Source: Cercophora sp. LCS_1
Lineage: Eukaryota; Ascomycota; Sordariomycetes; Sordariales; Lasiosphaeriaceae
Direction of reading: 5' to 3'
Assembly: GCA_036250225.1 (NCBI GenBank)
Contig: JAPZLL010000001.1
Location: 992,001 to 1,056,000 of the forward strand
DNA: 64,000 nt
Part shown: positions 1 to 10,290 of the stretch, piece after piece
How positions within the stretch are numbered: position 1 is the first letter of the stretch
Layout of the letters: every line of letters begins with the position of its first letter
Notes under the pieces: model-generated
The model's input: only the letters and a program-made list of their open reading frames with translations
Told to the model about the DNA's origin: nothing
Databases searched by the model: none
Translations under genes and position numbers: made by a program

Positions 1-736
1 ATTCGTTCTGGAGTTCGACACAAGCCAAGTGGTTTTATGCCACGGGGCAACACCAGAGAGTGAGCACGCCCTCCTACCCCTAGTAGCATGGTATCCGCGA
101 GGGAATACGTAAAGAAAGAGGGCTAGTGGATGTGAGAGGGGAGGGGGGCATTGTTAACAACAAACTTTCATAACCACCCACAACCTCCGCCTTCATCCCG
201 GAATGTGAACAAGACGATACCTTACTCAATCACCCTCATCCAGAAGTGTCCTCGCAACAGACTCCAAGGACGGCCCTATAGCTCAAAATATAACCAGTTC
301 CCCAGCAACATCTGTGAAACAAGAACAAGCCAACTAAACAAGAAGCATGGCCTTTACCTGATTTGACATCCGTGTGAACAATGACAAGAACGATATCTTG
401 ACTCGGTATACATGGCTATATGCGGGTGACGGCTTAGCCTCTCAAAAGGTTCTATCAGTGTGAAATCAAGAATAAGATCTCGGGGAACACTTACAGCGTG
501 GTATGAAAGCCACAGACACTATGAAGCCGGGCAAAGGGGTAACGGAACAACAGCACTGTTATGCTTGTCCCGAGCCAGTGTCGTAACAACAACTGGCCAC
601 TTGCCGTCTCACTTCCACCATCATATTCTCACTTCACTTGATGCAAAATGAACGCATAAGTCTGAATCATATATTCTATCGTTAAACTAAAATACCCACA
701 CAACCCAACCCAACGCAAAACAACCCCAATCATGCC
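1..736. other. Intergenic, no gene seen
   Basis: This stretch lies downstream of the PDX1 stop codon and runs to the window edge. The open frames here are short, lack family motifs and have no splice-site support. It probably holds the PDX1 3' untranslated region and the flank of a gene outside the window. Confidence 0.6.
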
Positions 737-2130
737 TTATAGTACAAGTTTTTCCGGCTCCGTCTCCAACAACGTTTTGACCCTGCTCAAAAACACCGTC
801 GCCCTCTCCGCCTCAGGGCTGGGAACCGTCAGGCTAAACGTCGCCGCCGGCCCGCTGACAGGCGCCTCGACGGCTCCACTAGCCTTGGTGGTCGCCCGCT
901 TGGCCGCCGCCCCTCCGGAAAGAATATCAATAATATCCACCTGCTTCGCCCGACTGGCCTTGGCCGCCGGCGCAGTCGACACCTCCCTCACCGTGCCGAC
1001 GTCCGGGAGATAGGCACCGCGCGAAAGGTAGTCGGCCTCGTTCTCCAGACCGAGCAGCTCGTTGAAGAGGCGGTCAGCCGTGGGCTTGGCGCGCGGGAGG
1101 TCTTCGTTAGCGAGCGTCGAGGCGCGGAAGACAAAGGCCGAAAAGGGGAGCTGCATGCCGAGTTTCTTCTCGAGGTTCCTCTGCACGGCCGACACGGCGC
1201 CGACTGAGACTGAGAGCTGGACAGTTCGCTCCTTGGGAGGCTCGGGCACGGCAACGGCAGCCTTCTTCTCCGCCTTCTGGGGCTCGGGGGCCCTGGCCAC
1301 CTTGATGTTGCTAAGGTCAAGGTGTGCATTCTTGTCGAAGCGGGCCGTGATCTGCGCAGGCGTCTGGGCGTTGATCTTGCCCAGGTAGGCGAGGACGTCA
1401 CCCTTGAGGATGCGGCCGTTGGGGCCGGTGGGGGTGATCTCGCTGAGGGCCGAATTGTCCAGACCATTCTCGTGCAGGAGGTGGATGACCGACGGGAGCG
1501 GGGGGTACTGGCGTCTCGGGCCGTGGCCTCCGGCCTTCGGGGCGGCCTTGGGAGCTGCTGCGGCGGCGGGTGGGGCCGGTTCGGATGGGGCTGGAGCTTG
1601 TTGCTCCTGTTTGGCCGGAGCGGCATCAGCGGCCTTTGGAGTCTCGTCGGCCGGAATCTGCAACGTGCTGATGTCGTCGCCCTCCTCGGCAATGACGGCT
1701 ATCCGGGTGCCGACCTGGATGCCCTTGGTGCCGTCGCCCTGCACAATCTTCATCAGGATGCCGTCCTCCTGAGCTTCGACATCCATCGTCGCCTTGTCGG
1801 TTTCAATCTCGAGCAGCACGTCGCCGGCCGAGAATTTCTCGCCCTCCTGCACCTGCCACTTTGCAATATTGCCCTCGGTCATGGTCGGCGACAGAGCTGG
1901 CATCGTAAAGTTCTGGGCGGCCAGGGCGGCGGCCGATGTTCTGAAGCCTGTCGTGAACACATTGCCATGTCAGCGCGCGACTTTTTTTTCCCTCTTGACT
2001 TTGCGAAGCTCACAGCTCCGGACGAAACTGTGAAAAAAAAAACCATACCCCGAGCTGCAGCATCCCGGTGCAATTGATGCCTCGCGAGCCTCATGGAGGC
2101 GCGGCATGCAGCGGCCGCGTAGGAAGCCAT
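737..2130 (-). CDS. PDX1: Pyruvate dehydrogenase complex E3-binding protein (protein X)
   Basis: Two exons, 2049-2130 and 737-1947, are joined over a 101 base intron (GTATGG...ACAG) and encode 430 residues. The first ~30 residues are rich in Arg and Ala and lack acids apart from one Asp, as in a mitochondrial presequence. A lipoyl domain follows at about 40-115, with the lipoylated lysine at position 79 in ETDKATMD. An Ala/Pro linker leads to the peripheral subunit-binding domain (about 165-205, ending in GPNGRILKGDVLAYL). The C-terminal part has no E2 acyltransferase core and no HxxxD active site, which separates it from dihydrolipoamide acetyltransferase. Protein X anchors the E3 dehydrogenase to the E2 core in the matrix. 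It is divergent from the next gene over a 397 base promoter. A start at 1960 was rejected because that ATG lies in the intron. Confidence 0.92.
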
Positions 2131-2527
2131 GATGGCGGTAATGTGCTTGCAATTGCGGTGATGCAGGCGTGGTGTGGATCCGGACGGGAATCTCAAAATC
2201 AACAATTGTCAATGCCAAATTCCACTGGGCCATTTGAGCTTGGTTGGAGTCCGTTGGGGGAGCCAAAAAAAAAAAAGCTTGGACCACCAGCTGTCAATCG
2301 GACAGACCCGACAGGGATTCCAGCCGACAGGGTCCGTCGGGCGGGTGGATCCTGCCCTGCCGGGACCCTGTCAATCGGGACTGGACAATCGGTCGCGGGC
2401 CGGTCGGTTTCTTCAAAACTTTTGCCGATATTTTTGTTTGTCCCCGTCACCCACATTCAACACCAAACCGTAAGCTCTCACCACCCACCCAATCCCTTCA
2501 ACTAACCGTCCACCTTAGCTCCCCACA
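2131..2527. promoter_or_regulatory. Divergent promoter with repeated motif and inverted repeat
   Basis: This 397 base interval separates the PDX1 start (-) from the start of the next gene (+) and so must serve both. It holds an 11 base direct repeat, CTGTCAATCGG, at 2291-2301 and 2368-2378, with a diverged third copy near 2385-2394. A perfect 10 base inverted repeat pairs GACAGGGTCC (2326-2335) with 2363-2372. A 12 base A tract lies at 2265-2276. The repeats could bind a dimeric regulator; no factor can be named from sequence. Confidence 0.5.
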
Positions 2528-3457
2528 ATGGCAACGGCCCTCGCCCGGGGGCTCCAGCCCCGCCTCCTCCTCCTCGTCCGAACCCAAGCTCAAGCTCCCC
2601 GACTGTCAACCCCACACCAAACCCTCTCCCTCCGACGACATCTCCAAACAACCCCCCACCCCAACGCAGTCCTCAAAACAACCCCCCACCCACCAACCCC
2701 TTCCAAACCCCTCCCCTCCTACGCCGAACAACTCGCCCGCAAAAACCGCACCCTCCTCTACGAAGCCCCCTCCCACTTCTGGTACCGCTTCTCCTCCCTC
2801 GGCGCCGGCCTCTTCTGCATGTCCTACACAACCTACCAATACTGGGCCATGTACATCTCCCCGCCGCCTGACCTAACCTGGTGGGTCCCGCACGCAATGG
2901 GTTTCGGCGCCTTCATCATGGCGGGCATGGGCTGCTGGTTTGCGTTGGGTGTGACACGCATTGTTCGATCCATCGAGGCGGTCGCTACACCCTCAACCCT
3001 CCCGCGCACGCTCAAACCAATCGTCCCGCAAAGTCCAATCTACGTTGAAATCCAAACACAGCGGATGATCCCCTTTACGCCGCGCAAGAAGATGCAACTG
3101 TGGCCTGAGCAGATTGGATTATCATGGCGCATGAGCGATGCCGTGGGTGCGGGTGTTGGCGTGATGGGGCAAAGGCCATTGACACAAAAGGAAAAGGTGG
3201 AAAATGCAAGACGGGAGAGGGAAGAAAAGGAAAAGAGACGGGAGTACGATCGGACGCATCTGATGACGGTGCCGTTTCGGGATGGAAAGAGGGCGGTTAG
3301 TACCATGTGGGGAGGCCTAAGGAGGGCTTTTCATCGCGAGGGGTTCATGGATATTAAGCTGGATGGGCAAAAGTACAAGATTGATGTGCTGGGTGGGTGG
3401 GCGTTGGAGAATGGACGGGCGATAGATCGGGTGCTTGCTGTGAAGAAGGGGATTTGA
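2528..3457 (+). CDS. Mitochondrial two-span membrane protein (TMEM186/TMEM223-like)
   Basis: A single open frame of 309 residues starts at ATG 2528. The first ~65 residues are rich in Arg, Pro, Ser and Thr with almost no acids, consistent with a long mitochondrial presequence. Two hydrophobic segments (about 86-110 and 122-146) are joined by a short polar loop, and a charged, partly coiled-coil tail follows (about 213-240). The motif LLYEAPSHFWYRF just before the first span, and the two-span layout, resemble the TMEM70/TMEM186/TMEM223 superfamily, whose members help assemble respiratory complexes in the inner membrane. That family placement is from memory of the pattern and is moderate; the coding call is firmer. 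The gene is divergent from PDX1 and convergent with the CoA-transferase gene. Confidence 0.8.
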   Translation: MATALARGLQPRLLLLVRTQAQAPRLSTPHQTLSLRRHLQTTPHPNAVLKTTPHPPTPSKPLPSYAEQLARKNRTLLYEAPSHFWYRFSSLGAGLFCMSYTTYQYWAMYISPPPDLTWWVPHAMGFGAFIMAGMGCWFALGVTRIVRSIEAVATPSTLPRTLKPIVPQSPIYVEIQTQRMIPFTPRKKMQLWPEQIGLSWRMSDAVGAGVGVMGQRPLTQKEKVENARREREEKEKRREYDRTHLMTVPFRDGKRAVSTMWGGLRRAFHREGFMDIKLDGQKYKIDVLGGWALENGRAIDRVLAVKKGI

Positions 3458-4244
3458 GAAATGTGGACAATATACCCAATGGCCGGGAGTGGCTTGTATA
3501 AGTAAGTATAAGTGGTAGAGCTGGATCATTGAGCAGAGACGTGCAATATTACCTGTGTATACACACCGTGCTTGACGTATGTATTGCGCCTTGCTCTCGG
3601 GTTTATTAATCACCATTATTTACATTTTAGAGCCGTGATTGAGCCATATGCATGTCTTCTGGATGCCCGAAGCCGTCTCAATTCCAGTATTTAGTGACTG
3701 TCAAAAGCGTCCAGAAAAACACCTTCAGCGAATCATATTGAATATTTAGATACACATCAACAATTCATTCTTCATCCCATCATCTCAAGCCGGCCGGTTG
3801 GTCACAGCTAGAACTGTTGAAAAATCACACAGCCAATCCAAGACACTTGACACTGGGCCCAATCCCAGACACATATCATATCCAATCACAAGTCAGGTCA
3901 GAAAAGCTCGCCGCCCCGGAAAATGCACACAACCGCCCAAGACAAGAAACACAACATGCAAGCTGCCCAAGAGAAGAGGAGAACGCTCAGAAAAACCGCT
4001 CGTGACGGTTTCTAAAAAAACCCCATGCTGAAAAACGAGCCCAAGTAAGGGGATAGAAAAAAGTGTCTATCACACCTGAACCCAAGCTCTAGAGCTTTTG
4101 CCGTAACGAAATCAAAGAAATCAGAGCTAGCCGCCCACCTTTCGCCATCCTGGCGTTCCCGCTATGCAGCCCGGTTGCGTGATTCGTAAAATCATAAAGT
4201 CAAGTAAAAAAAAAAAGGCCCCCAAAGACACTTGCCGAAGAGGC
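3458..4244. other. Intergenic between convergent genes
   Basis: This interval holds the 3' flanks of two convergent genes. No coding frame with recognisable motifs was seen. An 11 base A tract lies at 4206-4216. Confidence 0.6.
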
Positions 4245-6086
4245 CTACTCTTGGAGAGCCAACGAATCATCAATCTCCCACCCCTCCCAGCCAGCCTTAT
4301 CAAACCCATTGGGTCTGGCCGCCCGAACGTGGCCGACCTTGAGCCCCTCCACACGGATCGCCTCCTTGGGCCACGCAACAACCCCGTCAAAGCCAACGCT
4401 ATACGCCTGCTGCATCAGCCCCGCGCCGAAAAGATGAGGCGTCACCCGCTTGAGACTGGCCAGCGCCCGCTTGCCGACTTCATCAACCGAGTCGCTGTGC
4501 CGAAGGTCAAAGAAGGCCGCGTCGTGCACCTTACGCAGACGCCGCTGCTCGGCTTCGGGAAGCAGACCTAGGCTCATGAGGAAGACGTCGTACTGGCACA
4601 AGCTGGTGCGGCAGACCCACGACCCGCCCTTGGTCGCGCGGTTGTACAGCCCCGCCATGGCAGCCACGGCGCCCAGCGCACCGGTACCGTAGTCGGACAT
4701 GGGGAAAGGCGGTACCACGGGCTCGTTGATGCCCATGAACTTGCCCTGCGCCCACGCTACACCCGTCACGCAGTCGGCAATCTGCTGCCACCCTGGCCGG
4801 CGAGCCCACTCAGCGCCGGGAATAGCACCCGTCCCGGTGCCGGTCGAGCCTCCGAAGCAGTCCTCAGCAACGTAGACAAAACCCTTGCCGCGGCGGCTAG
4901 CCAATCGATTGAGCGTAGCCTCGCCGTATCCAAGCCGGTTCAGGGCGCCCGGACGGTAGCCATCGATAAAGACGTCGGCGTCGGAGAGAAGACGATCAAA
5001 TACCGTTCTATCCGCAGGCTTCCGAAGGTCGAGCGAGGTGGTGTGCTTGCCCGTGTTGACATCAACCTGGAAGAAGGGCACGTCGGGAAGATTCGGAGAT
5101 GTCACCTTGAGCACCGTGGCGCCGTGTGCAGCGAGGGAGCGTCCGATGGTCGGGCCGGCAATCACGCGGCACATCTCAATCACCTTGATGCCGCGGAGGG
5201 CGTGCTGCGACATGAAGCGGTCCTGTGACTGGTTGAAGGGCACTGGCGGGGACCGCAATTCGGAGGATGTGACCGTCAACGGCGGCAACTGCGAGACGGC
5301 CTGGCCATGACGGCTGGCAAGGAACTGGTTCCACGTCAGGGCGGGGATGCCGGCTTGCCCGTTCCGGACGTTCATCTCGTCGAGCTGCTGGCTGCTAAAC
5401 CGCTTGACAGCCTTTTCGATAGTGTCGATGCAGGTGCGGTAGTCAGTCATTGCGGGGTCGAACGGCGGCAGGCCAATCATCTCGAGCGTCTTGGTGGCCT
5501 CGAGGGAACCGTGGATGTGGTAGTACTCCCCGGGCGTCTTGGTCTCGTACAAGTTCGCGGAAAGACGGCGATACAGGATTGACTGTGCTCGGTTGAGATC
5601 CGTGTCTGTACACCGTCAGAATCTTGGCGTCGGGTCGTCGGGAGCTCTGTCAAACTTACCAGGCACCTTGTTCTTGACACGCGGATCTTGCTTGCCCATC
5701 CCGTCAACCGATGTCATGTAGGCCGACATGAGAAAGCAGGACGTCTTGTCGACGTCGACGTCTATTTGTCTGCCTTGGTCGGGAACGTCCCGTCCATCTT
5801 CGAGATCTCGCAGGTCGCCAATCGCCGCAGCGGCGCACGCTTCCAATGCCTTGATAGCAAGCATTGCGTCCTGTTCCCTGAGAGGGCTGGGAAAGTGAAC
5901 CCGGTCACTACTTGCGTTCCCGGTAATGAAGGCAACCTGCTTGATGTGTTGCAGAAACTCGGTAGGAACGTTGTCCTCGCATCCCACAAGGAGTTTCTTG
6001 AGAGCTTGGATGCCACCTCTAGTGACCGAGTAGGGACCGGAAGTCGGTGTGGACCCGGGGGCCCTTGATATGCTGTCTTTTGCCAT
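4245..6086 (-). CDS. Class III CoA-transferase (CaiB/BaiF family)
   Basis: Two exons (5660-6086 and 4245-5605) flank a 54 base intron (GTAAGT...ACAG) and give 595 residues. The second exon carries the family hallmarks: HIHGSLEATKTLEMIGLP in the N-terminal half, then the CaiB-type core starting LRGIKVIEMCRVIAGPTIGR with the glycine-rich ADVFIDGYRPGALNRLGYG. Fungal members of about 600 residues have this two-part layout. Family III enzymes move CoA between carboxylic acids or racemise 2-methylacyl-CoAs; the substrate cannot be read here. No signal peptide is evident. It is divergent, across 4.2 kb, from a Zn2Cys6 regulator that is itself next to a ring-cleavage dioxygenase, which makes a role in aromatic or acyl-acid catabolism possible. 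Confidence 0.88.
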
Positions 6087-9000
6087 GAGGGATGTACTTG
6101 GTAGAAGTTCGTGGTGGTTGATGGATAAGAAGAGTTGTGAAAGCGAGGATGGTGGTTTGGCTAGAGACCTTGAAGACGGGTGATCTTTATACCCCCCAGA
6201 GCTACTTGGGACGAGATGAAGGTGAATCGTTGGCGAATATGCCGGTCTCAACTGCAGATGACCACTGCATTTACTGTCTTGCCAATGGGATCACATCAAC
6301 TGATTGTGGACCGCTTGATTCACCCAGGACCCGGATCTGAACTAGCAAGCTGGTGAATAGTTGACGCTGGTTCGGCCTCAGGAGTCAGGTGAATGGAGCC
6401 TTCCTGCGCGTCATTCACTAGACTAGGCTTCAGCAGTGGAGCAAGTTGGGGGGCAAACATGAAATTGAACTGACGTAAATAGAGGCTATACATGGCAGCG
6501 GCCAGCTGCCGAATCGAGCAGCATCCGAAAGCGTGCCTGGCAGCCATCCCAAGTTGTGGACCCCAAATTTGCCCCAGACTCGCCCCATACTCTCTCCACA
6601 CGTCCAATTGCCATCCCAAGCCTATTGTTCCGAATCCACGCCTGCCGCATCCTAAAGTTGGCCGACTGGAAGCGGGGGGTAACGCCGGGAAAAGACATGT
6701 TGGGGTCGACAATGGGGGTAGGCACGGGATCATCGTTTCGTTCCGAGGCAGTCCATGGCCTTCCGGGTATAACGAGGCTCAAAGGCGTCGGAGGCGTCTG
6801 AGACAAGTACCACGTGCCTCGATATTGACCAGACACGAGCAAGAGCGAGGTGGGGGATGGCCCGGGCCGCGGGAGTGAAGTCGGGACCTGGCAGCGTGGC
6901 GGCTCCGCAGACAGCGCAGCCATTGCCATTGTCGCATAGGGAGCCATCAAGCAGTGCCATTGAGTGTCGACACCCGGAGCGTGATCACGCGGGCAAGCGG
7001 CTCGGCAGCAGCATCTGGATGATCCCTGTGGGCGAGGGACGACGAGCGACTGGCTCGCCAGAGGGACTCGGTGATGCAGCACTGAGAAGTCCCATTGGAG
7101 AAGATGTTACACCAGCTTCGTCACATCGCGAACATGCGGGGAAGACGCACTCCGGACGTTCGCGGACAACACATCTTGGTCCTTCTCTGATAATGTGGGA
7201 CCGATGAGATGTACGAGCACGTCGTGCGTCGAAACGAGCTGGTTTCTGGGACAGAGCAAGCCAGCTCCTGCTAGTGGTCTGGACGCTTGCAGCACGCAGA
7301 AGCAGCCTCAATCTTGGGGGTAGGTGCTCCGCGGGGGCGGCAGGCCCCATGCAGACGGGCGCAGACGGGGTATGGGGGAGCAAAGGCGGGGGAAGCAAGG
7401 GAGCCGCCTTTTGAATTGGGCCATTGGATTCGCTGCCAGCTGCCCGCGGCAAGACGGCGACTCGGACGGAAGACAGCCTGTCAGAGACGGGCACTGGTGG
7501 CCGGACATGCGGCTAGGGAAGCCGGGATGCGGCCAGCGGCAGACGTTGGCCGCGAAAGGGAACGGGGGACACGGGCGACGAAGGGACGTCGAAACAAGGG
7601 TCTGGTACGTCTCGCTACATCGGGGGTGGCGTTGCGTAGCGCTTCAGGCGTGAGTTGTAGATGTGAGTCGATGGCTGAACCGAGCCTCCATGCCTGTCGT
7701 CGTCCATTTCTCATGCTAGGTTCTCGCTCCGTGCTCCGCATCGCCAGAATCCCGTCCACTCGTTGAGAGTTTCGTCATGCCGGCACTTTTGGCCAAAAGT
7801 GATCTGCTCAGTTGGTTGGTCTCGCAAGGCCTGCTAGTGGGCTGGTGTCACCTCCCTTCGTCGACCTCGCGTCCAGAGGGGTGCCTCCCACGCTGTAGGT
7901 CATCATCATGGATGGCGTGAGCTGCCGCCACTCGCGCCGGTCCTGCTTCCTCTGCTGTCCCATTTGTCAATCTGGGGCCCCGGGGACTCGAGCGACCGGG
8001 AGGGGAAGGTTCGGCTTAGAGTCCGGCTCGGGCGAGAATCGGGCGAGGCGCTGTTAGGGGTAGAGACGGAGCGAGATAGCGAGGGACCCGGAGGCGCTCG
8101 AAATGTTTGAGAAATACCGAGAATTGGGCCTTCCGCGTTGGTAGGCACCAATGCAGAAAGATGGAGCCCACTTTATTATCATCAAATTCTATTGCAGACA
8201 ATGGGGTTGTTCTCAGGGGCAGCAGAGGCAGGAGCTATCCACCTATTGCATTGCTTGGGGTGGGTGACGGTGTGGTTACCTTAGGTGCATTATCCGATGA
8301 GGAAGGCGCTATCGTAGCACGCTTCCGGCGTCGTCAGCAAGCCCCGGTCCCCCACCCCCACCTGAGTGAAGCAGACTGAACCGCTCCCAGCGCGATCCTG
8401 AGCCTGCTTGGCTTGTAACCTGTCTCATCGGATCGGTGTCGAAGAAAACTCGCAACGACGACCCCTCACACCCCTCCAATTGACGATGACGCTTGTCGAC
8501 GCAGAGGCGCGGCCCATTTTCTCCATCCACCCATCCATCCCACGTCAACCGAGCTTGGCCATATTGGCTTCCCGCAGCACCAGCGGCAGCAGCACGGAAT
8601 ATGGCCCGTATGTCTCCGCACGCCCAATGCAATGTCTGAACCCCAATCTCTAGCCATGAAGGTCGACTCGAACCATAGTATCTTCCGCGAGACCGAGGGT
8701 CCGCCCGTCTAGGTGCTCGCGATCCATGGCTCCTGCTTGGTGCGCAATATGGTGGGTAAGCGAAGCGAACTGCCTGCAGCCAGGCCCGGCGATGGGGTGC
8801 GTCCGGGCGATGTATCACGCAGCACCGCGTACAGGCAGGCCCTTCGTCATGCAAGAGCAGCCCCAGGCTTCGACCATGACACCATGGCCCTCAGAAGGGT
8901 GCACGGCGCCTACACTTGGTGCCTCTGATGCCCGGCTTCGTGGTCCGACATCCACCTCACGATGTGATGCTACCGCGCCGTGATGCTTGGGGGAGCAGCC

Positions 9001-10290
9001 GAAGCCACACGGCACACACGGTCGCCAGCCAGCAAGGCCGGGCGAGCGAGTCCAGCCCAAGGCACCATCACCCATCCATCGGTGCTGTTCGTAGCTCGTC
9101 AGGGTATGACACTGCCAACGCAGGCAGGACCGGCGCCAGCCACTGGTCAATCAGAGGCTACCGTTCGGGGTAAGGAGGATGCCCGCATGCGTTGCCCGCG
9201 GGCGGGGGAATGAATGACTTGCTGCCATCACACATCGGCCGAGGTGCAGAGTAGCAGAGCAGCGAGGAGCGAGGTGCGTTGGGCTGGGCCATCCCACACT
9301 TTGAAGCTGCAGCCTTCTGCTTTTGGCCGTTCTGCCAGAGCAGCAAGACGCGGCTGCCGATGGCACCGTGGCAGGGCCCGGCCGCCCTGGCCAACCCCGG
9401 CGTTATGTGAGTACTTTGGGGCCACGTGCGGGAGGCGCGTAGAGTCGAGGCCAGCTGGGGCGCCTCTGGGAAGCGGACCTGTCACTGCCTACCGGGCTTG
9501 TGCGGAGGCAGATCTTGGGTAGATTTGAGCCCAAAGGCAACAAACCGCTCGCAGCGGTTGATTTCCCTGAATGCTGCGCATCGAGATGGGGCAGGCAGGG
9601 GTATTAGAGGCTCTTCCCGCGCTCCTCTCGAACGGCCCCTCGCCCCATATCCGACGACCGCGTCCTCCCCCATCCCCATGGTCCGGCTCTCTCTCTTTTC
9701 TCACGGTTCATTGTCGAGCGCCGCCCGTGGCAGTACCTAGGTGGCAGTTTCCACCACAGCAAAGTGTCTGCATATCTGCCTCGACTGCCGGCCGGCGATG
9801 CTGCCCGCGCAACCCTGAGCCTGATAGCGCCTCTGCTTGTCTCTGCCCCCCGCGAGGACCAAGGAAACACCACACCCCCAAGCCGAGAACAAGAAGCATT
9901 GTCGATTCCGAGACCAAGTACGTCCGGCACATCGGATCGTGTCACGAGCGTCCCGCTTGCGGCGCTAGCTGTAGCAACACCACCGAATTCCGGGGTCTCG
10001 ACGTCCTTCTTCCGACGCTCCAGCTCACTATTCCCGGCCCTGCTGCCGACGTGCCTTGCTGTGCATCATCCGTCTCCGCTGCCCAGGCTCCGGCGACATC
10101 GCTTCCGACTTCTCGTAATCGCTAGCCAGTCATTCCCTTCCTGCCGCCGGCTCGCCCTCCAGCTATTTGCTGTGCCGTTGCACTTAGGGATCGTCCTGCC
10201 GCTGTTGGTGCTGCTGTCGTCCGCACCAGGACCAGTCTGCTACCCGATGGCGGGGCGCCCGTTCGCGTCCCCCTCCGCCCCTCTACCAAG
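6087..10290. other. Long gene-poor, GC-rich interval
   Basis: The 4.2 kb between the CoA-transferase start and the transcription-factor start contains many overlapping open frames on both strands. This is expected where stop codons are rare because of GC richness. None showed a conserved motif, a plausible splice series or a membrane or signal segment. The part next to 10290 is probably a long promoter and leader of the regulator gene. A non-coding RNA or a fast-evolving gene cannot be excluded. Confidence 0.5.

Noticed and set aside
1322..2077. 251-codon open frame on the + strand opposite PDX1
   Set aside because: It is the reverse shadow of a GC-rich coding exon; the - strand has lipoyl and subunit-binding motifs and good splice sites.
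6486..7082. 198-codon - strand frame in the gene-poor interval
   Set aside because: No motif, no targeting segment and no convincing splice neighbours.
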